This document shows positions 1 through 7,822 of a stretch of 64,000 nucleotides of DNA, one piece after another (position 1 is the stretch's first letter; the number at the start of each line of letters is the position of its first letter). Both the position numbers and the translations under genes were made by a program. Under the pieces are notes generated by a model. The model did not search any database. It saw only the letters and a program-made list of their open reading frames with translations, and had not been told where the DNA came from. The stretch covers positions 1 through 64,000 of the forward strand of contig NZ_SSOM01000068.1 in NCBI RefSeq assembly GCF_029871235.1. Direction: 5' to 3'. Source of the stretch: Pseudomonas sp. BN411 (GTDB taxonomy: Bacteria > Pseudomonadota > Gammaproteobacteria > Pseudomonadales > Pseudomonadaceae).

Positions 1-62
1 TGAATCGCCCCTAGTTTCGTAGACACCTCCAAGCCTCATAATGAGGCCCGTTAGGAGGTGCC

Positions 63-341
63 ATGAGCAACCAGCGTTACCCCGAAGAATTCAAAATCGA
101 AGCGGTCAAGCAAGTGACCGAGCGCGGCCTCCCCGTAGCCGAGGTGGCAGCGCGGTTAGGCATGTCGGTGCACAGCCTGTATGCCTGGATCAAGCGCTAC
201 GGCAAGCCCCAGGCGCAGCGGCAGCAAGAAGATGATCAGCAGGCCGAACTGCGTCGTCTACGCGCCGAACTCAAGCGAGTGACCGAAGAGCGAGACATCC
301 TAAAAAAGGCCGCCGCGTACTTTGCCAAGGAGTCCGGCTGA
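63..341 (+). CDS. IS3-family transposase OrfA (helix-turn-helix subunit)
   Basis: This 92-residue OrfA binds the IS ends. Residues about 5-50 form the usual N-terminal helix-turn-helix (YPEEFKIEAVKQV, then VAEVAARLGMSVHSLYAWIK), followed by a Q/E/R-rich leucine-zipper-like coiled coil ending in LKKAAAYFAKE. That order and length are typical of IS3-family OrfA. The start is supported by a strong GGAGGTGCC just before the ATG. OrfB lies in the -1 frame, and the slippery A-AAA-AAG at 302-308 near the end of OrfA allows the OrfAB fusion. Confidence 0.93.
   Translation: MSNQRYPEEFKIEAVKQVTERGLPVAEVAARLGMSVHSLYAWIKRYGKPQAQRQQEDDQQAELRRLRAELKRVTEERDILKKAAAYFAKESG
302..308 (+). promoter_or_regulatory. 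Programmed -1 ribosomal frameshift site
   Basis: Six A followed by G (A AAA AAG in the OrfA frame) lies 33 bases before the OrfA stop, and OrfB lies in the -1 frame. This heptamer is the standard slippery sequence of IS3-family elements and would produce the OrfAB transposase. Confidence 0.8.
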
Positions 342-367
342 AGTACGCCTTCATCAGCAAGCTGTCG

Positions 368-1213
368 GTGGAGTACCCGGTACGGCGTCTCTGCCAGACC
401 CTGAAAGTGCATCCCAGCGGTTACTACGCCTGGCTGGCCGAGCCGAAATCCGTACGCGCCAAGGAAGATCAGCGCCTGCTCGGGTTGATCAAACATGCCT
501 GGCTGGAAAGCGGTGGGGTCTACGGCTATCGCAAGATTCACGACGACCTGCGTGAGCTGGGAGAGTCCTGTGGCCGGCACCGCGTGGCTCGCCTGATGCG
601 GGGAGAAGGGCTGCGCTCGCAGACCGGCTATCGTCGGCGCCCCGGCTATTACGGCGGCCGGCCAACGGTAGCTTCGCCCAATCGCCTGGAGCGGCAGTTC
701 AACGTCAGTGAACCGAACAAGGTCTGGGTCACCGACATCACCTACATCCGCACCTATGAGGGTTGGTTGTATTTGGCGGTGGTGCTGGATCTGTTTTCAC
801 GCCAGGTGATCGGCTGGTCGATGAAGCCACGGATGTGCAGCGACCTGGCCATCGATGCCCTGTTGATGGCGGTCTGGCGGCGCAAGCCCAAGCAGGAAGT
901 GATGATCCACTCCGACCAGGGCAGCCAGTTCAGCAGCTCGGATTGGCAGAGTTTCCTCAAGGCCAACAACCTGATCAGCAGCATGAGCCGACGCGGCAAC
1001 TGCCACGACAACGCGGTAGCGGAAAGCTTTTTTCAGTTGCTGAAACGGGAACGCATCCGACGGAAGACCTACGGCACCCGCGAAGAAGCTCGGAGTGATG
1101 TGTTCGATTACATCGAGATGTTTTATAACCCCAAACGCCGGCACAGCAGCGCTATGCAGCTATCGCCAGTGGAGTTTGAAAAGCGCTATTTCCAGAGCTT
1201 GGAGAGTGTCTAG
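368..1213 (+). CDS. IS3-family transposase OrfB (DDE integrase domain)
   Basis: This is the catalytic part of the IS3-family transposase. An HTH_21-like region (PVRRLCQTLKVHPSGYYAWL) is followed by the rve integrase core with its D-D-E triad: VWVTDITYI, IHSDQGSQF, then CHDNAVAESFF. The listed start is an internal GTG. The native product is most likely made by -1 frameshifting from OrfA, because the OrfB frame stays open back to the A6G site at 302-308 and gives the expected junction KYAFISKLSVEYPVRR. The length of 281 residues is normal for the family, and no inactivating change is visible. Confidence 0.94.
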   Translation: MEYPVRRLCQTLKVHPSGYYAWLAEPKSVRAKEDQRLLGLIKHAWLESGGVYGYRKIHDDLRELGESCGRHRVARLMRGEGLRSQTGYRRRPGYYGGRPTVASPNRLERQFNVSEPNKVWVTDITYIRTYEGWLYLAVVLDLFSRQVIGWSMKPRMCSDLAIDALLMAVWRRKPKQEVMIHSDQGSQFSSSDWQSFLKANNLISSMSRRGNCHDNAVAESFFQLLKRERIRRKTYGTREEARSDVFDYIEMFYNPKRRHSSAMQLSPVEFEKRYFQSLESV

Positions 1214-1231
1214 GAAAGCCGGGGCGATTCA

Positions 1232-1817
1232 ATGCACGCCTATAAACGACCTGCACAAACCCTCCTAAAGTTGAAGCCCTAGGATCATCAAAGGAGACTT
1301 CTCGGGACGTACCACCCGCTATCTCCCCAAAGGAAATACCCATACCTCTTACATCATCAAGAATAAAATAGACAATTACCTCTAGAGCCCGAGCAGCGCT
1401 ATTTTCAAGCTTATAGAAAGCTTTGGGACCGCCAATAGTCTCCGCAAACGTAATAAAGGTCAAACTAAACGAAGGCTCAAAAGGGATTTCGCTAGCTTCA
1501 ACTAACTGACCCTGCCCCCTAACCAGTTCTTTTAGTTCGTTTGCTTGAAGCCCAAGCGCCGCCGAGCTGATTTTTAGCTCTTTCCCCTGCTGCAAATAAC
1601 CTATAACCAACCAAGCAAATGCAACAGGCCCAAAAGCCCCCGCAAAAAAATCGCCTAGCTCATTAAGCTTTAACTGTAAAAACTCTTCATATCGGACACC
1701 CACAAGCAACACAATTATCTCTACCCAAATAACAGTTGCTAGCCCCGCCCACCATTCGACGCCCTTGCTGGACAAATACTCCCTCTGCCCAGTTAACCAA
1801 TCTCGAACTCCTTGCAT
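1232..1817 (-). pseudogene. Membrane protein gene truncated by the IS3-family element
   Basis: The frame starts at ATG 1817 (AAGGTGGCG upstream as Shine-Dalgarno) and runs leftwards for about 195 codons until it meets the right end of the IS. It then continues into IS sequence to an accidental stop at 1152. Two hydrophobic segments are visible near the N-terminus (WWAGLATVIWVEIIVLLVGV and AFGPVAFAWLVIGYL). A charged segment with coiled-coil character and a soluble C-terminal half follow. I do not recognise the family. The last residues of the open frame (after VVYRRALN) come from the IS and are not native. The original 3' end would lie left of the window. Confidence 0.7.
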
Positions 1818-1919
1818 CGCCACCTTCCAGGCCAGTTCAAATCAAGCGAGTCCGTATACATCAGAAGAATTCTAATTGCCACTACGCCGGCGCTCTGGCT
1901 AGGGCTATCTGGAGCAATC

Positions 1920-2050
1920 ATGACTACCGCAATCGATCAGTTCGCCGGGTTCGGCGGCTTCTCCTGGGCTGCGCGGCAAGCCGGCGCCGATGTCATCTGG
2001 GCCGCCAACCACTGGCCGGATGCGGTGCACTGGCACAGCCAGACGTGTAC
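1920..2050 (+). pseudogene. 5' fragment of a C5-cytosine DNA methyltransferase
   Basis: The frame begins MTTAIDQFAGFGGFSWAARQ. The segment FAGFGGFSWAARQAGADVIW is the S-adenosylmethionine-binding motif I region of Dcm-type C5 methyltransferases, as found in phage and island enzymes. Similarity ends after about 45 codons (HWHSQT). The frame then runs out at 2093 with no PCQ/ENV catalytic motifs. Directly after the break a different small gene fragment starts in another frame, so this looks like a deletion junction. The product cannot be functional. Confidence 0.65.
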
Positions 2051-2056
2051 ATCCGC

Positions 2057-2266
2057 ATGGATGAACGCTCACCAATGGGCAGGCCTTCCCTGATCGCCGA
2101 CATCCACCTGCCTCCAAAGGAGGGGCCCAGGTTCCCGACGCTCTACGACGTGCAGGTTCACGGCATGGCCGCAACCGCCCTGGTGATCACCGGAACGGAG
2201 ATCATCGACGGGGCGGCCTATGCGCAGTCGTGGCATTGCCGCATTACATATGCCTGGGGCGGCTAC
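2057..2266 (+). pseudogene. Fragment of a small conserved island protein
   Basis: From ATG 2057 the frame reads MDERSPMGRPSLIADIHLPP and continues through TLYDVQVHGMAATALVITG to about WHCRIT. This has the composition of a real small soluble protein. Upstream the same frame is open only by chance through a region belonging to other genes. Downstream of about 2266 it reads into low-complexity sequence (RSCQSSCSS) lying antisense to the next fragment. It probably lost its original 5' flank in the deletion that truncated the methyltransferase. Function unknown. Confidence 0.4.
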
Positions 2267-2277
2267 ATCCGAAGCTG

Positions 2278-2526
2278 TCAATCTTCCTGCTCGTCGGCGT
2301 ACACCTGGTCCAGCTCACACAGCTCAAGAAGCTTGGCAATGAACTCTGATGTATTGCCTGACTGGTTGATGCATTTGCGCAGATTGCCGCGCCAGGGCTT
2401 TCCCTGGATCTGACGCTGGGAATCAATCACCACCAGGGCGTCGCGACTGGCCGGGTTCTTGTCGCAGTTCCAGCCACCGACATCCCAGCCGATGAAGATC
2501 GGGGATACATCCGTGGTAAGAGGCAT
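2278..2526 (-). pseudogene. Partial gene with an actin/RNase H-like N-terminal motif
   Basis: The frame read leftwards from about 2526 gives FIGWDVGGWNCDKNPASRDA followed by LVVIDSQRQIQGKPWRGNL and stops at 2278 after about 82 codons. IGWDVGGW is the kind of glycine-rich Asp motif that opens actin/Hsp70 or RNase H-like folds. The product is far too short for such a fold, so it is probably a 5' fragment. The ATG at 2544 is an alternative start. It converges on the neighbouring fragment, and both end close to 2270, which supports a rearrangement point there. Confidence 0.4.
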
Positions 2527-2682
2527 GTCTCCGCTTTCGAGCATTTTCGACGTCCCATCAAGCGCTCGCCCATTGCCCGCAGAAAGACTGGAAGCGCTGA
2601 CTTCACCAATGAATGATGAACACGCAGTTAACCCGCATTGCTCAGCTTTGCGTCTAAGCCCGTTCGTGGCCAAATTACGCAT

Positions 2683-2750
2683 ACGAAAAAGGCCGGTTCA
2701 TTTCTGAACCGGCCTTTCTCTGAATATGGTCGGGACGGAGTGATTCGAAC
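2683..2750. repeat. Left copy of a 68-bp direct repeat (tRNA-Pro 3' remnant plus terminator)
   Basis: These 68 bases are identical to 5592-5659. They contain, in order, an A-run, a perfect 10-bp hairpin (2691-2714) and 30 bp that match the 3' end of the tRNA-Pro gene at 52661-52690. After GATTCGAAC the match stops abruptly. This is best read as an eroded attachment site left by an earlier integration at the same tRNA. Confidence 0.85.
2686..2714 (-). terminator. Rho-independent terminator, relic copy
   Basis: A perfect 10-bp stem (GGCCGGTTCA / TGAACCGGCC) with a TTTC loop, followed on the minus strand by a run of five T. It is the same hairpin as at 5595-5623 and would originally have ended the tRNA-Pro transcript. 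Confidence 0.75.
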
Positions 2751-2829
2751 TCTCCGCAGTGGTCGGGGCAGCAGCATGTCCTGGCGACTGGGACGCCGGC
2801 GCCGGCCGGCGATTGGCGAGCGGTCGCCC

Positions 2830-3684
2830 CTACACCAGGGTCGACTCCTGCTGCAGCCACTGCTCGAAGGCTCTGCTTTCCGGTCTGCCCTCTTTGGCCG
2901 CGTAGTAGACCAGGCGCAGGTGGCGATCCTCGTCGATGGTCAGCGTGGTGTGCTCGAACACGATCTGGCCAATCGAATCGATGCGCAAGTTGCGAATGCC
3001 CTGGCACGGGCCATGAATATCCTGCTGTTGCCACCAGTCCCTGAAATCGGGCGAAACCTTAGCGAGGTCCTTTACCAGTGCGGCGATTTCCGGATCCTGG
3101 GTTGCCCGTACGAAGTCCCGACGGAAACTGGAGAGGATCTGCAGCGCCTGCTCCCGCCAGGGGTTGAACAGCGCTTGCATGCCCGGGCTGGTGAATAGCA
3201 TCCAGAGCAGGTTGCGGCGGTCAGCCGGTATCGCGGAGAAACCGAAGACCCGGTCCGCCGCGGTGTTCCAAGCCAGCACGTCCCAGCGCAGGTTAAGCAC
3301 ATAGGCCGGGCGCGTCGGGATATCCGCCATCAGCCGATGGATCAGCGGCGGCACCACGCACCAGGTCCGCCCAGGCTCCGCCGGCAAACGCTGGTGAGCC
3401 AGCAGGAACAGATGACGACGCTCGGTGGCATCCAGCTTGAGGGCACGGGAGAGATTGTCGAGGAAGTTGGAGGACACGCTGATGTCCCGCCCTTGTTCGA
3501 GCCAGGTGTACCAGGACAAACCCACCCCCGCCAAAGCAGCCACCTCCTCTCGACGCAGCCCTGGCGTGCGTCTTCGGCAACCGGCAGGTAGCCCCACCTC
3601 CTCCGGCGAGATGCGCTCGCGGCGGCTACGCAGGAATTCGGCCAACTCTACCCGGGTGCGTTCAAGTGTTCGGGGCGCGCTCAT
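2830..3684 (-). CDS. XRE-type regulator with MmyB-like ligand domain
   Basis: This 284-residue cytoplasmic DNA-binding regulator starts at ATG 3684, chosen for its strong GGAGGTAATCGG leader; the longer frame to 3804 has no such signal. The N-terminal third has a helix-turn-helix (LRREEVAALAGVGLSWYTWL then EQGRDISVSSNFLDNLSRAL). It is followed by the MmyB-like half (RPAYVLNLRWDVLAWNTAAD, NLLWMLFTSP, then the EFLRLV-type C-terminus HLRLVYYAAKEG). This architecture is common in Pseudomonas regulators that lie next to, and divergent from, a gene they control. Here the divergent gene is the truncated hemA and then an MFS exporter, so the exporter is the likely target. The effector is unknown. Confidence 0.88.
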   Translation of the reverse strand: MSAPRTLERTRVELAEFLRSRRERISPEEVGLPAGCRRRTPGLRREEVAALAGVGLSWYTWLEQGRDISVSSNFLDNLSRALKLDATERRHLFLLAHQRLPAEPGRTWCVVPPLIHRLMADIPTRPAYVLNLRWDVLAWNTAADRVFGFSAIPADRRNLLWMLFTSPGMQALFNPWREQALQILSSFRRDFVRATQDPEIAALVKDLAKVSPDFRDWWQQQDIHGPCQGIRNLRIDSIGQIVFEHTTLTIDEDRHLRLVYYAAKEGRPESRAFEQWLQQESTLV

Positions 3685-3840
3685 CCGATTACCTCCAGTA
3701 ACAGCATAAACAGTCAAATTGTAACCCCTATAAATCCCGAGAAGAATACCCCGGCCTGGCCGCAAACTCGCACGCCAGAGCACTTGCTTGATGAAGAAGC
3801 ACACAGAAACCTGTCATCAGCTTGCTAAGGAGATAAAGGG

Positions 3841-4101
3841 ATGTACCAAGCACTTCTTCGCCAACAACTGGAGACATTGAAGTCCTCCAATCAGTACCGC
3901 ACCTTCACCACCCTCAGCCGCATCTGCGGCCAATACCCACTGGCCAAACTGGAAGGCCGCGACCACGAACCCGTCATCGTCTGGTGCAGCAACGACTACC
4001 TCGGGATGTCCCAGCACCCGGTAGTCCGGGAGCAGATGCTCGGTGGCGTCTCGCCCCTGAATGAGCGCATGGGCACGGATCTGGTGGTCGGTCTCAGCTG
4101 A
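3841..4101 (+). pseudogene. 5-aminolevulinate synthase, N-terminal fragment
   Basis: The first about 65 residues (SSNQYRTFTTLSRICGQYPL, then VIVWCSNDYLGMSQHPVVRE) match the start of PLP-dependent 5-aminolevulinate synthases. The N-terminal block with WCSNDYLGM is characteristic. After QML the frame changes to unrelated sequence (GGVSPLNERMGTDL) and stops at 86 codons instead of about 400. The PLP lysine and all core motifs are missing. It retains a good Shine-Dalgarno (AAGGAGATAAAGGG), so a short peptide could still be made. Most of the gene has been deleted, placing the MFS gene about 120 bp downstream. Confidence 0.8.
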
Positions 4102-4218
4102 GCGAGTACGACGTCAGCCTCGAACTCTAGTCCCCAACCAGATGTGGCCCCGTCTCGGGGCCGCATCCCTCAGTTCTTCCACCAACCTGCCTCCAATGGA
4201 GCGCAAACGAGTCTGAGC

Positions 4219-5418
4219 ATGCACACACCTAACCAATCCCCCATCTACCTCATAGCGCTAGGGGCATTTGCCCTCGGGATGGCCTCCTACGTCACCGCCG
4301 GCCTGATCCCGATGATCGAAGCCTCGTTCGCGGTGTCCGTGGCGGTGGCTGCCCAACTGGTGACCGCCTTCACCCTTGCATACGGCCTGGGCTCGCCTAT
4401 CTTCGTGGCCCTGACCCCGGCGCATCGCCAACGCACCGGCCTGCTGCTGGCCCTCGGCCTGTTCGTCATCGCCAACGCCGCCAGCGCGCTGGCCGAGAAC
4501 TTCACCACGCTGATGGTCTGGCGTGCCGTCGCTGGCATCGGTGCCGGCGTCTACCTGGCCATGGGCATCGGCGCCTCGGCCGCGGTGTCCACGCCGGAAC
4601 GCCGTGGCAAGGCCATCGCCATCATCATGGGCGGCATGGCCAGCGGCGTGGTGCTGGGCGTGCCGCTCAGCCTGCTGGTAGCCGAGCAGATGGGCTGGCA
4701 GACCGCCCTGTGGCTGGTCACCGTGCTCGGCCTGGTGGCTTTCTTCGGTCTGCTGCTGAAGCTCCCGGCACTGCCAGCCGCCACCGCCAGTACCCTGGGC
4801 CAGAAGCTGGCGATTCTCGGCGACAGTCATGTACTGGTCATCCTGCTGGTGTCCCTGCTGGCAGCCATCGCCAGCCTCGGCATGTACACCTTCATCGCCC
4901 CGCTGCTGGCTGACCCGGCCTATGGCGCGGTGCGCACGGTCACACCATACCTCTGGGTTTGGGGAATCGGCGGCGTGCTGGGTAGCTTCCTGGTCGGTCC
5001 CCTGGTGGATCGCATCAAAGGACCGGTCCTGACCTTCACCATCATGCTGATCCTTGCCGTATCGCTGTTCGTGCTGCCACTGTCGGCCGCGCTCGGAACC
5101 TGGCTGGTGATGCTGTCCATCGCTGTCTGGGGAGCCGTTGGCTGGGCCCTGCAGGTACCGCAGAACAATGAACTCATCTTGGCGCGCCAGACCCAGGGCG
5201 ACGGCAACCTAGCCATTGCACTGAACGAATCAGCGCTCTACCTAGGCAGCGCCATCGGTGCAGCAGCGGGCGGCTTCGTGCTGCTGTTGCAGATGCCCAC
5301 CTGGACCCTGGCCGCCTGCGCGGGCGGCGTGGCCGTCCTGGGCGCTCTGCTGCAGATCGTCAACCTGCGGCGCCAACCGAACTGGACCTGCGACGCGCAG
5401 GCCGAGCCCCACAACTGA
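4219..5418 (+). CDS. MFS drug/metabolite exporter (DHA1-like)
   Basis: This 399-residue inner-membrane protein has about 12 hydrophobic segments, starting with IYLIALGAFALGMASYVTAG and ending with WTLAACAGGVAVLGALLQIV. The loop after the second helix (GLGSPIFVALTPAHRQRTGL) corresponds to a weakened MFS motif A. Overall composition resembles the AraJ/DHA1 exporters, which move small molecules out using the proton gradient. I chose ATG 4219, because the sequence before it (4144-4218) reads as a non-hydrophobic extension without conservation. An upstream MmyB-like regulator is divergently oriented across the truncated hemA. Substrate unknown. Confidence 0.85.
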   Translation: MHTPNQSPIYLIALGAFALGMASYVTAGLIPMIEASFAVSVAVAAQLVTAFTLAYGLGSPIFVALTPAHRQRTGLLLALGLFVIANAASALAENFTTLMVWRAVAGIGAGVYLAMGIGASAAVSTPERRGKAIAIIMGGMASGVVLGVPLSLLVAEQMGWQTALWLVTVLGLVAFFGLLLKLPALPAATASTLGQKLAILGDSHVLVILLVSLLAAIASLGMYTFIAPLLADPAYGAVRTVTPYLWVWGIGGVLGSFLVGPLVDRIKGPVLTFTIMLILAVSLFVLPLSAALGTWLVMLSIAVWGAVGWALQVPQNNELILARQTQGDGNLAIALNESALYLGSAIGAAAGGFVLLLQMPTWTLAACAGGVAVLGALLQIVNLRRQPNWTCDAQAEPHN

Positions 5419-5591
5419 TGTACTCAAGTGAGGAAGGGCGGCGGAGCTACACCTCGCGCGTGCGTACACCGGTCTACGCATCAAACAATCGCCACCTCTC
5501 GCCAGTGCCAATCGAGAGGCTCTCCGTACGGTTAAACCATTCAAAGTGGAGGGGCTGGCGGGGCATTTTCTTCGGTGGGGCAAATGCAGAA

Positions 5592-5659
5592 ACGAAAAAG
5601 GCCGGTTCATTTCTGAACCGGCCTTTCTCTGAATATGGTCGGGACGGAGTGATTCGAAC
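5592..5659. repeat. Right copy of the 68-bp direct repeat
   Basis: Identical to 2683-2750. It overlaps the island attachment repeat 5631-5680. The two copies bound a 2.9-kb cassette (regulator, hemA fragment, MFS exporter). Confidence 0.88.
5595..5623 (-). terminator. Rho-independent terminator beside the left attachment site
   Basis: A perfect 10-bp stem GGCCGGTTCA/TGAACCGGCC with a four-base loop and five T on the minus strand. Before the island inserted, this would have lain just after the tRNA-Pro gene and ended its transcript. Confidence 0.8.
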
Positions 5660-5680
5660 ACTCGACCCCTTGCACCCCAT
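5631..5680. repeat. attL, 50-bp direct repeat of the tRNA-Pro 3' end
   Basis: The 50 bases are identical to 52661-52710. They cover the tRNA from its CCA end back through the T arm, variable loop and into the anticodon loop, and stop there. The bases on either side differ between the two copies. This is the footprint expected of a tyrosine-recombinase island using a tRNA 3' end. Confidence 0.93.
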
Positions 5681-5804
5681 AAAGGTAAAGCCAAATCCAC
5701 CGACATCCCTCAAAATCCATAAACCGCCTTGTAACCACCATAAATACTGGATTCAAGGCTTTCCAGCATCCGTCAGCATCTACTACCATCCATCCAAAGC
5801 CACG

Positions 5805-5830
5805 CTCAATTCACTACCAATTCACTACCA
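5805..5830. promoter_or_regulatory. Candidate integrase arm-binding site, left end
   Basis: A tandem TTCACTACCAA repeat sits within 26 bases that recur exactly at 52573-52598. A looser copy (CTACTACCA) lies just upstream. It lies between the attachment core and the integrase start, where arm-type sites of integrases are expected. It may also overlap the integrase promoter and allow self-regulation. Confidence 0.6.
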
Positions 5831-5850
5831 AATAGCTACCAGGTGCCCGG

Positions 5851-7263
5851 ATGGCCAAGATCACTGACAAAGCCCTCAAATCCAAGCCGGGCGAAACCCA
5901 CAAATGGCTGAGCGAAGTGGCCATATGGGGGCACGGCACCCTTCTCGCCCGAATCACCCCCGCCGGCGACAGGCTCTTCTACTTTCAATACACGACAGAA
6001 GCCGGCAAGCGCTACGCAATGCCTATCGGCACTTACGGTAGCGGAGTGGACGGAAGCATGACGCTCTCAGATGCACGCCAGCGAGCCATGGAGCTTGCTA
6101 GCTTGCACAAATCGGGCATCAGGAATATCCGTGAGCACCTTGAGGCTGAGGAAGCAGCAAGAGTCGCCGTACGCGATGCAGGGCTTGCAAAGCTGGCTGC
6201 GGAGAAAGCGGCTCTTGAGGCTGAGCACGCTCGCCAGGCTGCTCGCAAAAGCGTCAGAGAGCTCTTTGACCACTGGGCGAAAGTGGATCTCGTAAACCGA
6301 AAGGATAAGGGCGCTGAGGTACGGCGTATGTTTGAAAAGGATGTCCTGCCACGCCTTGGAAACATGGCGGTCGCCGACGTCAAGAAGGGTCATATCACCG
6401 AGGTGACTGACGCCCTCCTCGCTCGCGGCGTCAATCGCATGGCCAAGCTGATCTTCAGCTTAATGCGTCAAATGTTTCGCTTTGCCGTCGACCGCGATCT
6501 GATTGAGCACGACCCAACAGCCAGCATCCGCAAGGCAAAAATCGGCGGCAAGGATGTTGAGCGCGATCGAGTCCTCAGCGAGGAAGAAATTCGCCTGCTG
6601 GCAGCTAAATCTCCTGAGGCAGGTCTGCTGCCCTCGACAGACGCAGCGATCTGGATCGCACTCTCCACATGCTGTCGCATAGGCGAGCTGCTTGGCGCTC
6701 GCTGGGAGCATGTTGACCTCAAGCAAGGCGCATGGCTGATTCCGGCGGAAAACAGCAAGAATGGAAAACCTCACACGGTGGCCCTTTCTCCATTCGCCGC
6801 CCAACAGTTCGAGCGCATCAAGCAGATTAACGGGAAATCTACCTGGTGTTATCCAAATACTGACGAGTCAGGCCCCGTTTGCTCCAAGACTGTGACCAAG
6901 CAGCTCGGCGACCGTCAACGGGAACCAGGCAAAGGTGTAATGAGTAACCGCAGCGCAAAAACCCAAGCCCTTCTCCTTCCTGGGGGCAGATGGACACCAC
7001 ATGACCTCCGACGCACGGGGGCGACCTTTATGACCGCGCTAGGGGTGCTTCCTGAAGTGGCAGAGAGGTGCCTGAACCATACTGAAGAGAACAAGGTTAA
7101 ACGGATCTACCAACGGCATAGCTACGTAAGTGAAATGAAGGCCGCGTGGGACGCACTGGGCACATATCTACAGCGACTTACCTGCCTGGAGCCCACGCAA
7201 TTACCCTCACGTAAACATGATCAGGCTGCCCATGATTTCGGGGAGGAGAAGCTACTCGTCTAA
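5851..7263 (+). CDS. Tyrosine recombinase (P4-like island integrase)
   Basis: This 470-residue site-specific recombinase should integrate and excise the island at tRNA-Pro. It has an N-terminal DUF4102-like arm-binding domain (residues about 1-100) and a core-binding domain (about 140-230). The catalytic domain carries the expected residues: Arg in CCRIGELLGARW, His-x-x-Arg in HDLRRTGATF, His in CLNHTEENK and Tyr in RIYQRHSY. The start at 5851 has AGGTG seven bases upstream. It lies directly inside attL and reads into the island, as in most tRNA-borne islands. No excisionase lies immediately beside it; AlpA at the other end could fill that role. The gene looks intact. Confidence 0.95.
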   Translation: MAKITDKALKSKPGETHKWLSEVAIWGHGTLLARITPAGDRLFYFQYTTEAGKRYAMPIGTYGSGVDGSMTLSDARQRAMELASLHKSGIRNIREHLEAEEAARVAVRDAGLAKLAAEKAALEAEHARQAARKSVRELFDHWAKVDLVNRKDKGAEVRRMFEKDVLPRLGNMAVADVKKGHITEVTDALLARGVNRMAKLIFSLMRQMFRFAVDRDLIEHDPTASIRKAKIGGKDVERDRVLSEEEIRLLAAKSPEAGLLPSTDAAIWIALSTCCRIGELLGARWEHVDLKQGAWLIPAENSKNGKPHTVALSPFAAQQFERIKQINGKSTWCYPNTDESGPVCSKTVTKQLGDRQREPGKGVMSNRSAKTQALLLPGGRWTPHDLRRTGATFMTALGVLPEVAERCLNHTEENKVKRIYQRHSYVSEMKAAWDALGTYLQRLTCLEPTQLPSRKHDQAAHDFGEEKLLV

Positions 7264-7284
7264 AACCAACTGTCGCTATCGACC

Positions 7285-7461
7285 GACTCTGTTGAAAAAT
7301 TCCCTTTGCAATTTCTGTCCGCAATAGAGGGTGAATGACGTTGAAATTTGAACCAATTACAACGCTGAACTGCTCCGGATTTCGCGTAGCAATGCCTCAA
7401 TCGAGCGTTTTTCGCCTTTGTGCGAACGAGCCTAGATGACGCCGCCTTCTTCAACAGAATC
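7285..7461. mobile_element. Possible MITE or IS remnant
   Basis: A 177-bp non-coding segment is bounded by near-matching inverted ends. GACTCTGTTGAAAAA is at 7285-7299, and its inverted counterpart GATTCTGTTGAAGAA occupies 7447-7461 (13 of 15 match). Ends with CTGTTGAA are common among proteobacterial insertion sequences. No transposase gene is inside and no clear target duplication is visible. The rest of 7264-7822 shows no gene that I can support. Confidence 0.4.
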
Positions 7462-7822
7462 GATCCACAGCGGACGCTGAGCCTATCACCTGCCGGCATA
7501 GCCAAAATGGGTTCCCCACCATACCTCGTTGGTTGTGCCTAGCTGATCTGGCAACCCGCATCAGCTTTCCATGAGACTGCTCCGATCCAAAGATCTTTTT
7601 GAGCGGCCCTGAGCCTTCCACGTGTCGACCTTTTTGCATTAGATTTACGCGAAACATGCTCAAATTAGCAGTTACCTTTCGGGCCGTAGACATCAATGCT
7701 TATAATGAGCCGAATCGACGGTCGAATACGCATCCCAGACACGCTTCGCACGACGGGCTGAGTGAACTACTGCGAAGTTCAACCGTATCTCCACCATAGA
7801 AATACAAGGAAGTGGGTTCTTG

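Larger units (their letters stand above)
1..1231 (+). mobile_element. IS3-family insertion sequence, complete
   Basis: The element has two overlapping-frame genes (orfA, orfB) between imperfect terminal inverted repeats. The left end reads TGAATCGCCCC and the right end, read inwards, starts with the same 11 bases; a further match TTTC(G/C)TAGACAC follows on both sides. The left end coincides with the first base of the window, so any target-site duplication on that side cannot be seen. A run of six A then G at 302-308 (A-AAA-AAG) is the classic site of the programmed -1 frameshift that makes the OrfAB transposase. The element looks intact and sits inside a membrane-protein gene on the opposite strand. 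I do not assign a named IS. Confidence 0.93.

Noticed and set aside
1736..2413. 225-codon plus-strand frame across the remnant region
   Set aside because: Spans antisense sequence of one gene, a fragment of another and a third; only the 2057-2266 part is protein-like.
5418..5867. 149-codon frame crossing attL
   Set aside because: Runs through the terminator, the tRNA repeat and the integrase promoter; accidental.
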